DNA of 64,000 nucleotides, from positions 1,426,001 through 1,490,000 of the forward strand of contig JAJQJQ010000011.1 of NCBI GenBank assembly GCA_028622995.1. Direction: 5' to 3'. A model generated the notes under the pieces. It did no database searches. It worked only from the letters and a program-made list of their open reading frames with translations, and was not told where the DNA came from. Source of the DNA: Panagrolaimus kolymaensis. Its lineage: Eukaryota; Nematoda; Chromadorea; Rhabditida; Panagrolaimidae. Positions 1 to 11,700 of this stretch are shown here, one piece after another. The translations under genes were made by a program, and so were the position numbers. Numbering within the stretch: position 1 is the stretch's first letter; each line of letters opens with the position of its first letter.

Positions 1-401
1 TCAAACTAATTTTTATGACCTGTAGTTGATGTTTCTCAAACCTCTTTCTCATTCTCATAAAAAAGTCACATTCAAATGAATGTGAAGAATAAAATTGCTA
101 ATATCCTTCGCTTTGGAAACATTTATTTAATCTCATTAATAATTTAAAGAAACTTTAGAGACATTAAATGCTAATGGGTTTTTTTCGTGCTTTAAAAATT
201 TATACACGTAGAACAAAGATCTTTTAACTACAATCAATATTTTCCTTTTCTTTCGCTTTTAAAAATTGTGTGAAATATTTTTTTTAAGACGGAATAAATT
301 TTTTTAAATATAAACTTAAGTTGAAAACAGAAAAGTGTAAAAAACCAACAACAAAAAAATTATTGGGAGATACACACACAACTGGGCGTAAAACTACTAA
401 C

Positions 402-725
402 CTGCAATCTATTTTTAATAACATCCATTGCAATTACAGGCGCATAACAAAGGGATAAAAAAGTATCAGAAGCTGCGAGTAAACCCAAAAAATAAAAGTG
501 TGAATATTTTTTTCGAAGTAAAACAACGGCAATTAAAAAATTGCAAATGAATGAAACGATGGATAAAAGGGTTCCAGCTACAGCAATAAAATACCATCGA
601 TGATCGGGACTATATACAACTTCGCAAGAAAAATACTCATCGTCAATTATTTCAAATTCTGAAGATAATTCCGACATTGATGGAAGTGATGGGGTTGAAG
701 AAATTAACAAAGTATCAGCATGCAT
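402..725 (-). CDS. Class A (peptide-type) GPCR, first coding exon, partial
   Basis: This is the first coding exon of a seven-transmembrane receptor read on the minus strand. After a hydrophilic, acidic and Ser-rich N-terminus come TM1 (around FIAVAGTLLSIVSFICNFLI, with the class A Asn), the loop VLLRKKYSHF, and TM2 with the conserved LAASDTFLS (the Asp of TM2). The exon ends after KNRLQ at a good donor (GTTAGT, 401 downward), and the remaining exons lie beyond the left edge. I chose the Met at 725; an in-frame Met at 770 would add 15 Lys/Cys-rich residues. The style resembles nematode FMRFamide/peptide receptors rather than sr-type chemoreceptors, but the subfamily cannot be fixed from one exon. 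Bases 1-401 are the start of its first intron and hold nothing else recognisable. Confidence 0.7.
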
Positions 726-2755
726 TTTTATTTTCTCGCCTTTTTTGACTCCTTTTTTACATAAACACACTTTCTTTTGTGTTTGTGTGAGTAGTCTAAA
801 AAAAATTATTGTTTAAAAAAATGTGATTGTTGTTGTTTCGATGAAAAATAAAGTGTTAACTACGCGAAGTGAAAAAAAAGTGGCATATGGAACCCATATG
901 AAAATAATGTGAAACAATTAAAAAATAAATAAATTGCAGAAGTTTTTTAGCTTTAAAGAAAAAAAGTTTATTAAAGGCGTTCTCGAAGTAAAAAATAAAA
1001 CTTTAAAAAGTTTTTTAATTCTAAATTTACCATTTTTTAATTGAGATTTGAAAAAAAACCGAAAAAAACACCAAAATTTCCCGAGGTAAGAAACAAAGTA
1101 ATAAAATCCACTTTCACATTGAGTCTTTTTTTTTACCGCTGGTAACCTTGCAAAAAGGTAAAAAGTAATTCAATGGCAAATTTTCTCATAGAACTTTATA
1201 GGTCTTATGACCCATTTTTTACACGAAATACAATCACATCAAAAAACTAATAATGTTAAAAATTGCAAGAAAAAACTTTGTCTTTAAAAAAGTGCTAAAC
1301 TGCCGCAGCCGAATGACGCTGGAATTTTTGTTTAAAGGAAAATAAAATATCCACGTCAATGAATTTTAAAAAAGGCTTGAAAGAATCTATGTATGTCTAA
1401 GGTAAATAAATATGCATTTATCAAAGCAAAAAAAAAACAGAGGTTATTTTTCGAACAAACAAGAATATATTTGAAACTAATTATTTTTGGCATTCCTTTC
1501 GGTTCCATTAAAAAAACAAATAACACCAAAATCTTTATTTTCGAATAAGAAAAATTAACAAAAGAAAAGAGTGAGCCAGTCATTATGCGAGGAATAGCTC
1601 CCATAACATATTGGAGAAACCAGTGAAGAAGAAGCCATCGAAATAAGGGAGAGTCAAATTTTGATTCAAACCGACAAACGCAGTAACATTTATATTATGT
1701 TTTAAAGTTTTCTTGTTTTTTTTTTGTCAGTAAAATTTAAAATATTATAAAGAAAATTTGTTATTTAAAACTTTAGATTTTACAGGATAAAAAACAGAAG
1801 AAAGTTCTTGAAATTAGTTAACTCCTCTACCTTTAATAACTCCTGGGAATAAATATATTTTTTAACACCCTCTCATAAAAAAAATTAAAGGTTGTCCGAC
1901 CAAAAGTTTGTTGGTGAAATTTTGCTTAAGGGAATCCCAATTAAAGCTCATATTTTCATATAAAATATCGAAGCTTTTTTAAAATAATTTTTTTGATGAT
2001 AATGGCAAGCTTTTTTTATATATACGGTATCAAAAAAAGTGTAATTAAATCTGGCTTCGTCACATTTTTTTACGATACTTTGATAAATTCTCGCATTTAT
2101 GAGAATTGGAAGAAAAATAAAAATAAAAGAAGATGCCAGACTTCTTTATATTTCCGAGACTTTCATTTTTTCTAACGTTATTTTTTTTCACAAAACAAAA
2201 CAAATTAGTTGGGTTCGCTAATTGAGCATCTTCCGACTTTTAAAATTTCTTTCATTTTTCTCTCTTTAAAATGATGTTACACTTTTTTTCCTCGGAAGGC
2301 AAAAAGAAAATATAACGCAAAGGCATCCGAAAAAAAAATTGACTACTAAAAGCAGTGGTGGCAATGACCAAAGCAAAAAAAGGAAGGAGAACACGAATAT
2401 TTTATGAGCTAAAAAAATGGCTGATAAAAGGTTTTTTAAATTTAAATCAATGGTGACGAAACTTTTTTAATTTGTTGAAATTTTAATTTTTTTTCAATTA
2501 CTAAACGTAACAACTTCAGTGTGTGTCATCATTAGAAAAAATTCATTTCATTCAATGAATTTTACACACGCGTTTTATGTTTTTTCTTTTTCAACAAATT
2601 AATTATTTATAATCCAGCTAATAACAACAATCTGCTACATATATATTGATGTTATTTGAAAGTTCAAACATTTTAAAAGTTTTTCTGAAAATGGATTCTC
2701 TAAAGATTTTTTTATCACTAATTAAAATTATATATACTCTTTTAAACTTTGAAAT
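726..2755. other. Intergenic, no supported gene
   Basis: About 2 kb of AT-rich sequence between the GPCR exon and the LTR element. Short ORFs here (for example 1356-1604 minus and 1993-2175 plus) are poly-Lys/Phe readings of A/T tracts without splice sites or family motifs. The GPCR promoter should lie in 726-1300. Confidence 0.6.
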
Positions 2756-2760
2756 AACTC

Positions 2761-2976
2761 TGCTAAGGCAGCGGTTTGTTTAGGCGATGATAAATAACAA
2801 TAATATTTATTAAGCAGCTATCAGCTGGCACAAACACACAGACAAGCGTAAAAAGTACCCGATAAAGAAAGTGGCTAAAGTGAAAGGCAATCAAAAGTTT
2901 TAGGCTGGAGCTTCGCTGCTCTCGCTATTCTTCTTTAGTTCCATAAAGCCATACTTTGCGGCAATTTGCTTCATCA
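2761..2976 (-). repeat. LTR, 3' copy in element orientation
   Basis: 216 bp, TG...CA ends, identical by eye to 4979-5194. Its terminal TGA (2974-2976) supplies the stop codon of the internal ORF. Confidence 0.93.
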
Positions 2977-4656
2977 CCTTCCCTTAGTTGTAATCCCCTT
3001 ACAACTATAGTCCATTTCGGATGGCTTTTCTTTCGAACTTTGATCAACCTTCAATCCTTGATACATAGCTCGACTTGCACCAAGTCTTGCTTCACAAACT
3101 TCATATTTGGTTGAATAATCGTAGTATCCTACGAGTTTACCAGTTTTCCATTCACCATGCTGATCCCTTTGCTTTGCTTTTATCATTTGTTTACAAACAC
3201 AAAAACTTTGTTTAACACCTTTACCAGGCATACCAAGCTTTTCACAATGCAATTTCTTCAGTTGCTTTTGTTTCTCTTGCATGAGATCCTCATGCAGCTT
3301 TTCAAGCTTCAAGACTTTCTTTGGTCGCTGTTGAACGACTTCGATTCTGTTCAGACGCATGCTTCGTTGAGGAAATTCATCGTCTTTGCACAATTTCAAG
3401 AAACTTATCCAGTTTCTACCAAGCAGGTTTGATCCATGCTTAACAACAACAAGATACAGCGGCTTCAATTCATGTTTGGTTTTCACATCAACGGTGCATC
3501 CACCGAGAATAGGAACGCTTCGACCCATATAACTTTGAAGTTCAAAGGCTGCTTCTCGTAACTTTGGTTTTCCCAAAGCACACCACACCTTCTTATTGAC
3601 CACAGTTACTGCCGATCCGGTATCATGTTGAAGTTTTACACGACGATTGTTTACTTGACATTCGATAAAAGTTGGAGGGACATATTCTGGCTTCGCATCA
3701 GCTCCTGATGTTACTTGGCATACGTGCTGTACATATCCTTCATCACCTTCCCTAGAAGATGAACCATCTTCACGACGACCTGTACGCGAAACATTACCAT
3801 GACGACCTGTACATGGACTTTGGCGAGCATATTCACGACTACCTGTACGTGAAACATTACCATTATTACTACCACGACAACCTGTACGTGAATCATTATC
3901 ATTATTACCTCCACGACAACCTGTACGTGGGCATACACGAGAAAAATGTCCAATAATATTGCAACGATGACATCTCATATTCTTTGCTGGACAGCGATTT
4001 TGGAATCGATGCGGCGCTCCACCACAATCACGACATTTGTTCACCTTTTCAACGATGTTTATTTTCAAGGGTTTTGACGTTCCGTCGTTACCTTTAAGTT
4101 CTCGAGCTGCAGATTGACTTTGTTCAAAGCTGGTCGCTATGTTCATAGCACCATTCATAGTTTTCAAATCATGTGTGGGCATCATCATGTACTTTCTAAG
4201 TTCATCGTTTTCAAGACCACGTAATACTGCAAAAACACCATGTTCTTCTGCCGTCATTTCTTGCATTTTACATTGACCTAAAAGTTGAGCCATATGAGTA
4301 AAATAATCTTGTACACTTTGGTCAGGTTGCTGTTTTTCGTTGAAAAGCTTCATTCGCAGGGAGAACAAATTCGGTTTCTTTGTAAACTTGCTTCTCACAA
4401 GTACGATCAGTTCGTTGTATTTCATGGCTTCGGGTTTCCCGTCGCTGGTCCAATCGATGATTCTTTCGCAATTCTCAATACCGATGTGTTGTAACAACGA
4501 TGTCACTTTGTCGATGTCCGACACCAATCCACGAGATCGAATATACAGGTTTAGCTGCATTTCCCACACTTCAAATCTAACATTTCCTTGATATGGTTGT
4601 GGAGGCCAAACAGTAGATCCTACTGATGGAATAGCTTTTTGTTCTTCTCCGGTCAT
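2974..4656 (-). CDS. Gag-protease polyprotein of the compact LTR element
   Basis: One uninterrupted 560-aa ORF. The N-terminal ~200 residues are a retrotransposon Gag-like domain. Two zinc knuckles follow: a first Cys cluster CRDCGG...H...C, and a canonical C-x2-C-x4-H-x4-C (CHRCNIIGHFSRVC, 3931-3973). Next is a hydrophilic linker made of repeats beginning RTG (about 3740-3930). A retropepsin-type protease has the active-site HDTGSA (3611-3627) and a downstream LLGRNW. After a Lys/Gln/Leu-rich spacer, the last ~80 residues (W-x-x-G-K-x-V/L, K-Y-E-V, ending near KVDQ) resemble the GPY/F-like integrase C terminus. The usual polymerase and integrase core is missing, and the join is in frame. The stop codon comes from the first LTR bases. 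It should form a particle and process Gag but could not reverse-transcribe alone. Confidence 0.88.
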   Translation of the reverse strand: MTGEEQKAIPSVGSTVWPPQPYQGNVRFEVWEMQLNLYIRSRGLVSDIDKVTSLLQHIGIENCERIIDWTSDGKPEAMKYNELIVLVRSKFTKKPNLFSLRMKLFNEKQQPDQSVQDYFTHMAQLLGQCKMQEMTAEEHGVFAVLRGLENDELRKYMMMPTHDLKTMNGAMNIATSFEQSQSAARELKGNDGTSKPLKINIVEKVNKCRDCGGAPHRFQNRCPAKNMRCHRCNIIGHFSRVCPRTGCRGGNNDNDSRTGCRGSNNGNVSRTGSREYARQSPCTGRHGNVSRTGRREDGSSSREGDEGYVQHVCQVTSGADAKPEYVPPTFIECQVNNRRVKLQHDTGSAVTVVNKKVWCALGKPKLREAAFELQSYMGRSVPILGGCTVDVKTKHELKPLYLVVVKHGSNLLGRNWISFLKLCKDDEFPQRSMRLNRIEVVQQRPKKVLKLEKLHEDLMQEKQKQLKKLHCEKLGMPGKGVKQSFCVCKQMIKAKQRDQHGEWKTGKLVGYYDYSTKYEVCEARLGASRAMYQGLKVDQSSKEKPSEMDYSCKGITTKGR

Positions 4657-4960
4657 GTTGTAGTTACTTGTAGTTGATGGGTAAAACGATCCGTTTAAAA
4701 GCTTGCTGATAAGCTCAAGAAGTTCTTTTTCACTGAGACTCTTGTTTCAAGATCTCGCAAAATTACCACGCTGATTCTGCTGCTGACGATGTTCTCTTCG
4801 GAGGCTTTTTAGATGATAAAGACTTGTATCCAAGCTTTATAAACGTTCACGAGTATATTTGGATGCTGATAAAACAAGATCCTTGCTTTTTAAATCCAAA
4901 ATCAGCTGTTTTCGTTGATCCCAATAATCTTGCAATCAAGATTATATCAAAGGCTCAAAA
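4657..4960 (-). other. Leader region of the LTR element
   Basis: Roughly 300 bp between the primer binding site and the Gag start, the expected place for a packaging signal. ORFs here on the plus strand are not supported. Confidence 0.5.
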
Positions 4961-4977
4961 CACGCACCTCGTCACCA
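4961..4977 (-). promoter_or_regulatory. Candidate primer binding site of the LTR element
   Basis: On the minus strand, one base after the 5' LTR, the sequence TGGTGACGAGGTGCGTG starts with the TGG complementary to a tRNA 3'-CCA end. I could not assign the tRNA isotype. Confidence 0.7.
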
Positions 4978-4978
4978 A

Positions 4979-5194
4979 TGCTAAGGCAGCGGTTTGTTTA
5001 GGCGATGATAAATAACAATAATATTTATTAAGCAGCTATCAGCTGGCACAAACACACAGACAAGCGTAAAAAGTACCCGATAAAGAAAGTGGCTAAAGTG
5101 AAAGGCAATCAAAAGTTTTAGGCTGGAGCTTCGCTGCTCTCGCTATTCTTCTTTAGTTCCATAAAGCCATACTTTGCGGCAATTTGCTTCATCA
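4979..5194 (-). repeat. LTR, 5' copy in element orientation
   Basis: 216 bp, identical by eye to 2761-2976, so the insertion is recent. The internal region begins one base inside it with the TGG of the primer binding site. Confidence 0.93.
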
Positions 5195-5199
5195 AACTC

Positions 5200-8100
5200 T
5201 CTGGAGTTTATTAAAGTCTGTGAAAGGTCTGGGGAATTAACATCTGATATGGTTAAAATAAATATCAAAATATATGGGTATATTGGCAAGTAAAAACTTT
5301 TCAAAAAGCGAATATTTTTATATTTGAGAGCCTCGGCAAATGACCTCTCGACGACCAAATTATAAATGAGCTTAAACAAACTTTACAAACCTTTCCGTGA
5401 CAACAAAATCACGTCATAGCACTCAAACAAAACTTTCGTAATTAAAATAATTTTTTTTTCTCATGCTAAATAACAAATTTCTTTTTTTGCAAGAAATAAA
5501 CTCATCGTTGTTTCAGTGGAATTTGATGCCAATCGACCATCGGCTAAAAACCATATAATGCTACTTTTTCTTTTTTCTAAAAGGATTTTCTTTTCTCCAA
5601 GCAGCGCAGCTTAATTAAGCAAAAACACAAATAAACAAAAAATGGAGTGTTTCAGATGCTAAAAACTCGCTTACTTTTTCTCGATGTCGCTGTTTCCATA
5701 AAAAAAAATCATTCGCTTTTAAAACCATAAGAAAAAAATGCAATTATGTTTTACTTTGAGTAAAGGAATGGATATAAAATCGAGCAAGAAACCAATTTAA
5801 AAAAATATTTGTATAATTAAAAAAATACTAATCATGAGAAAGTAATCAAAAAAAACTAATAAACTCAAATGTTTTTCTTTTTTTCCTTTAGTAATAATAC
5901 ATATTTTTCATTGAAAACCATTTTTAAATAATGTAACAAATTGGTATTTTAAATTCACTAGATATTTTTTTAAACCTCATGGTTTTTTGGTTAATCGCGT
6001 TAGTTTGTTTGATTACTTAAAAAATTAGAAAAATCTTTTGGAAATGGAATTAAATACAAGAAATCATAGAATTTTAATAATTAAAAAAAGGAAACATTGC
6101 ATCATTTATTTCTGGAAGTAAAAAATTCTAACAATATTAAACTTCAAACAATAAATTTGGTGCTGAAAGATACACTTCATTCTTACAAAAAATATTAAAA
6201 CAGCCTAATTCAAAATAAATGAAATATTTTATTTTTAAATCCGTTAATTTTTTTTAAATATGCTTAATTTTTTACTTTGATAACTATTTGAAATAACTGT
6301 AAGGGATTTTAATTTGTTCAGGCGTAAACATAGTTTTTTTATAGAAAAAATAAAAACTTCAAATGTTCGAAAATCATCATGAGCTTTAAAAAATGGCGGA
6401 AAGTACAAAATGGCATTGTAGTTATTTACTCAATTCAATACCCTGAGGGATTTTCACACACTAAAATCTTAAAAATAATATAGCAGCTTGTTTGGTTTTT
6501 AATAAATGAGCAAATGATGTGATTTAAACTTAAAAAAGAATGGCAAAACTCAAGAAATAATTAATATACAAAAATAAATAAGGGGATTCAAATCCAATGA
6601 AGTAGCTTCGAAGGATATCAAAAAGAAAGAAGATTGTTTGCGAAGCAAAAAAGGAAGAATTATTTTTAATTTTAAAGAAGTGTGAAATTTTATAGTCGTC
6701 ACATATTGGCTTGCTTCAATGAAAAAAAAACGTGGTTGAATTTTAAAAAAGTTTGAAGAATTGTAAGCGTATCCTCCTTCCTTTACAAATTGGATGGCAA
6801 AAATTGTTGAAACTTGCCAATCTAATAAGATTTTGTAAATAATAAAAAAAAATGGAAAAAAAGATTAAGTTACCGGCGAAAACTATACAAGCTTCAAAAA
6901 TTCATAATTTTTTACGGTTAAAAATAAAAAATAAAAAAGCCAATAAAAAATTATGTTTGGGAGTATAAGTATCATAAAAAATAATTTCAGAAAAAAAATT
7001 ATACCAAGCCCTCAAAGTTTTTATATAACTAAACAAAGATTTAAAAAAAACTTTAACAGAAGCATTTATTATTAATAATGCTCTCATCCTTTATGAATTA
7101 TTCGAAGAAAAATTACAAACTAATTAGAGATCAAAGCTTTTTTAAACTTCCGTGAAGCAAAGCAATTCCAAGAAAGAAGAATGCAAAAATCAAAGAAAAC
7201 ATTGTCGGCACAAAATGTCGGGCATCAGACAACCAAGAAGACAAGAATCAAAAAGAAATTTTTAAAATAATATTAACGCATTTTTATTAAACACATACAA
7301 AAAAGGGTTCTCTTTTTTTGTTATATGTTTCTTCCTTCATTTTTTTTAAATTCATTTTTTATTCTTTCTTTTGGCAAAAAAGAGAAGTTATTTGTTCAGA
7401 AAAAAGTTGTTAGTAAAAAAAGCGGGGAAGAAAAAAGTTTCAACAACCGATGAATTTTTAACCTTTTTTTTCAAGAGTGAAAAAGATAAAACTTAAAAGT
7501 AAATGTAAGAGTAAAGAAAGAAGCAAGCGAGCATACATGAATATATGTATATTTGACGGGCCAATGACTCCTTTGAAAAGGACAAAGTTTGGAAGGTTTT
7601 TTCTTTCTTTCAATGACTCCCAATAGAGTCATCCATAGTTTCAAATTTTAAATTCAGAGGTATTTTTTGTTGAATTAAAATCCTTTCATGATGCATAAAA
7701 AATTTGTAAAAATATTTTTAGTTTTATTCAAGCATTGGGGCGACAGACAGGGAATTTTTGGGAAGGTAAAACAATGTTGCAAGAAAGGGGAATGAATTTG
7801 GTAAAAAATTTACTTTGGACGCCAAAAATAGTTTTGAAAGATGTGCCAGTCAGAGGTGTTATCAAGAATAATAAAGTTGAAAAGAGTTTGGTTTTGGGAT
7901 GTTTAAATTTTAAAACTTGATAATCAACTTCATAGTTTATTTTTAGGAAAAAAATAAACAATTGTCTGCCAAACTTTAAACCTATCAAACTCCACATTTG
8001 TGTTTTAATCCAAGGTCATAGAGCTTCTCTTTCTTCTCATTACATAATATAACAGCTATCAAAAGTCAGAAATTTTAGTTGCACGAGGTTGCAAAAAAAG

Positions 8101-8444
8101 AATTTACCCGAAGCAATTTCGCAACCATAAATATCCTTTTGAAATAAAAAATACGAGAAAGTTATAATTGCAATTCTTCAATCAAAATTAATTATGTTTC
8201 ATCATTAATTACTCACATAATTTCATTCCAAGAATTTTTCTTCTTCTTCCGTGTTAATTATGTAAAAACAAAATCTATGAAAATGCTATAAGAAAAGCTT
8301 TAAAACTTATGGGAAACATTGAAAAAAATTAGCATAGATTTTAATGAATATCAAAAACTCTTTTTTGCCTTTTTATTCGGTTTGCAACTTTATCAAGAAA
8401 TCAACGCTTCCTTCTTTCATCATCAATCAATTAATTAATCAACA
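5200..8444. other. Intergenic, AT-rich, no supported gene
   Basis: About 3.2 kb of poly-A/poly-T-rich sequence. Overlapping ORFs on both strands at 7728-7997 lack splice context and family similarity, so I do not call them. The final ~100 bp before 8445 should hold the phosphatase promoter or trans-splice site. Confidence 0.6.
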
Positions 8445-9913
8445 ATGAAAAAACGAGAGATAGCTTCTGAATTGAAAAAACGTGATACGGCATTGGAATT
8501 GAAAAATAGTTCTGCGGTTACTGTTCGAAGGGGAGCTGCTATTGCTCCTAAAAAATGCTCAAAAGAAATAACAACCAACTCTGGAGATAGTAACAAGAAA
8601 AAACCTTTCATAGAGCCACGTAAGTGTTTTTATTTTCGTCATCAACATAACCATATATCTTTTTTAGCCATCATTCCAACAATTGATAATAATCCAACAG
8701 AGCGAAGCCGAATTGTTATGCGTCGATTTGCAACGATCGTGATGGCCAAAGGTGTTGACTCTCTTTTACAAGAATTCAATGATCTCAAAGTCACATGTCC
8801 TACTATTGATCAACTCAAGCATACATCATTTGATAAAAATATCGACAAGAATCGCTATAAAGGTATGTTTTTTATAGCTTTATATCCTTTTTATATTATT
8901 TTCTTTTAGACATTATCTGCGTTGAAGATACTCGTGTAGTTTTAAATTGGCCTTCAAATCCACCGATGCATGATTATGTTGGTTTTTTTCTAAAATATTT
9001 TCTGTTAATCGTAAAATCATTTAGGTTCACGCTAACTGGGTTACTGGTGTTGTTCCTGATTTAAAAAAGCAAATCATCTGTACTCAGGCGCCCATACCAT
9101 CCACGATAGTCGATTTTTGGAGAATGGTTTGGCAAGAAAAAGCTTATGTTATCATGATGCTTTGTTGTGTTATGGAAAGTGGCAAGAAGAAGGTAAGCTT
9201 TTAGAGTTTTAATCTCATCATTTCAATATTCTTATATACTTATTTCCAGTGTGAACAATATTGGCCTGAAAATCCTGGTGATACAATGAATATTGCTGGA
9301 CTTCAAATTACTAATGACCGAATTGATAAATACAATCCTGATTTACAATATACCAAAATTATCATCACAGGACCTGGCTCTGATGGTAAAAGTAAAAGAA
9401 GACACGTATTAAATCATGTTCTTTGGGATGGATGGTAAAAAATATTTCTGCTGTTTATGAATGAAAATTATCCTTCTTATTTTTAGGCCAGATAAAGGTG
9501 TTCCTTTAAGCACAACGGGTGCACTTCGTCTCATTTTTCGAACTCAAACAATGAGCCCTGCCATCATTCATTGCAGTGCTGGCGTTGGTAGAACGGGAAC
9601 GATTGTCGCTCTTGAATTTTGTATGAGAACTCTTGCTGCTGGATGTGAATTAAGTGTCTACAATATTGTCAAAGAATTACGTTCAAAAAGATTCTTAGCA
9701 TGTCAAACAAGTCATCAATATCTTTACATCCATCGTGCGCTCTTACAATACATAACTTCAAAGAATGTAAGTTTATTTTCTTAAACTTGATCTTAATTTA
9801 TCGTAACATAATATAACTGATAACATTTTTAGATAATGTCTGCAGAAGAAGCACAAAAATGGGCAATGGAATATGAAAATATAATCAAAGCTGGTGCCAA
9901 TGCTCCTCAATGA
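8445..9913 (+). CDS. Protein tyrosine phosphatase, classical, small nematode type
   Basis: Seven exons: 8445-8619, 8668-8862, 8910-8977, 9025-9192, 9250-9434, 9487-9766, 9833-9913; 383 aa. It removes phosphate from phosphotyrosine. A Lys-rich basic N-terminus (~60 aa) precedes one PTP domain. All key elements are intact: the pTyr loop (KNRYKDIICVED...RV), YVHANWV, the WPD loop (W264-P265-D266), the P-loop HCSAGVGRTG with Cys293 and Arg299, and the Q-loop QTSHQYLYIH. There is no signal peptide or TM segment, so it should be cytosolic. A polyadenylation signal AATAAA lies at 10001. Caenorhabditis species have many such short single-domain PTPs, many of them sperm-enriched; that expression is only an inference here. 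The donor at 8978 (GTTGGT) is weaker than the others but is fixed by frame and by the YVHANW motif. Confidence 0.93.
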
Positions 9914-10435
9914 AGAAAGAAACTTACTTTGTTAATTCCAAAAGCTCGATATCTAAAACCATAAAAATAATTCTTGTAAAATGTTTTTAAAGTGAAAACG
10001 AATAAACTTGTAATTGCATGATTGTAACTTGAATTGTTATTAATTTTCAAAGATTTGTCATTTTGAAAAGGAATTTAAAATATTTGTCTATCTCTACGGT
10101 ATTACTTTGGTTTCGCCAAAATGACGAAGGTTTATTTCATATTCCGTCTTTTTTTACATTAAAAAAACTTAGCAAGCGAAAGATTTAATTAGACAATAGT
10201 GAAAAGGTTATATTTTTAGTTGCATTTTCTATTGTTTTAACATTTGAAGAAAATGCAACAATAATATTTTTTTGTAGTTCCTTTAAAATCTTTAAAAAAT
10301 ATTTTAATTAAGGATTCTTTGTGACTTTCAAAAAATTATACCGGAAAAGCTTTTTTTATAACGTTTAAACTTTTTGCTATTTAAGCCGCTACCATTTTCC
10401 CTTTCTATGTAAAGCGTATTCAAGCGCTGCAAAAA
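9914..10435. other. 3' flank of PTP and promoter region of the next GPCR
   Basis: Contains the PTP poly(A) signal at 10001-10006. No further coding signal. Confidence 0.6.
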
Positions 10436-11700
10436 ATGGTTTCAGAAAGTGTTAAAGTATTAATTTTAACGTCGATTGTAACCCCATTTATTATTTTTCA
10501 AGTAAGTGTAATTATTTTTATTGCATTTGCAAAATACGAGAAAAAGAAATTCTATGATTCATCATTTTTTACGTTGTTTTTAATGTTGACTATCGTGGAT
10601 ACTGTAGCAGAAATTGGAACAATTTTTGCTTTGAATTTACCAGCGGTTCCGTGGTTAGAATTTTTGTACATTGATAACACAATTTGGGCAGCAATTTCTT
10701 TTCAACTTTCATCGTATACTCTTTTTACTCAATGTTACATTCATATTGGAATTGCAATAAATCGATTTTGGACAGTTTTAACATCCGTGAGTAAAGGATA
10801 TTACAAAATTGAAAGCTTTGGAAGATATTGTATTTGGTTGATTCCATTTATTACTTTGCCATTTATTGCACCAAGATTGTGGTTTGGAGCTAATTTTGTT
10901 AGAGATCTAAATGGAAGATTATGGCCTGCTTACAATGTTTCAAAAGAAGTTAAGGTTAGTAATTTTTGTAATAAAAAAAGCAATAAAATAATAAGATGTT
11001 TATTCAATAAATCGATTCAAGCAGATAACAAAAAAAAAACCATAAAAGTATTCCAACAAAAATAAGCATCTCATCAATAAACTCAAATCAAAAAAGTGCT
11101 GCAAATATGTTTAGGTAGAATTCAGTAATCGAGTTTTCTTGCAAATACAAAATAATTGTTTGAAAATAGCTGAGTTCTGTAAAAAACATATGATTTTTTT
11201 TTCAGACATTTATTTCAACTTATTCAACGGCCCTTTGTGCATTTTCTTCCATTTTTAGTTTTGTTCTTCAACTTGCGACCGCAGTAAAATATCGAATGCT
11301 TTTAAAAAATAATACAGCAAAAACTTCAAAATTTTATCAAGAAATTCGATTTTTGGGTAGCTTTTTGTTTTTTTACTATTCATAAAATTTTTTCACTTAA
11401 AATATTTTTTTAGCTCAAGCAATGATTGCATTGGTTGCTCAATTGCTTATGTGCATTCTTCAATTAATGATGTCCATTGCAAACTATAGTGGCAATCCAG
11501 AATTATATCAAATTGCATTTGAAAATTTTATGTGGATTCAAAATGTTTCTAATCTTACTGTACCCATTGCATTGATGTTAATTGGAAAACGAATAAGAAA
11601 TGATTATCTTGATTTCTTATTGCGTCGACCCGCTATTTCAACGATCATGATCAAAACAAATTCATCTCCACGAAACACAAGTACAGTTAGTGTTTTGTAA
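10436..11700 (+). CDS. Serpentine chemoreceptor (srg/srv-like GPCR)
   Basis: Three exons: 10436-10954, 11206-11356, 11414-11700; 319 aa and in frame throughout. The protein is almost all hydrophobic with seven predictable membrane segments. TM1 starts near residue 8, TM3 ends in an INRFWTVL motif (the DRY-equivalent seen as NR in many nematode serpentine families), and the short basic C-tail ends TVSVL. The extracellular loop LWFGANFVRDLNG...WPAYNVS carries a possible N-glycosylation site. It is likely expressed in sensory neurons, as inferred from the family. Subfamily assignment to srg/srv rests on general layout and is uncertain. A related-looking receptor gene lies 2.5 kb downstream on the same strand (14214), consistent with local expansion. 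Confidence 0.8.

Larger units (their letters stand above)
2756..5199 (-). mobile_element. Compact non-autonomous LTR retroelement (Gag-protease only)
   Basis: A complete element of 2434 bp (2761-5194) flanked by the 5-bp target duplication AACTC (2756-2760 and 5195-5199). Two 216-bp LTRs, each starting TG and ending CA, read as identical. In minus-strand orientation the 5' LTR is 4979-5194. It is followed after 1 nt by a primer binding site starting TGG (4961-4977), and a purine tract AAGGGAAGG (2977-2985) abuts the 3' LTR. The single ORF codes for Gag, zinc knuckles and aspartic protease, then a stretch resembling the C terminus of integrase. Reverse transcriptase, RNase H and the integrase core are absent. 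This is the layout of a terminal-repeat element with GAG (TR-GAG), presumably mobilised by an autonomous Ty3-type relative. Confidence 0.92.

Noticed and set aside
3711..3956. Small frames inside the Gag linker (both strands)
   Set aside because: They are shadows of the repeated RTG-coding DNA in the main ORF.
5143..5379. Minus-strand 78-aa frame running across the LTR edge
   Set aside because: Half of it lies in the LTR and half in flanking DNA, so it is a chance reading.
7728..7997. Overlapping frames on both strands
   Set aside because: No motif or splice context; both strands are open only because stops are rare by chance there.
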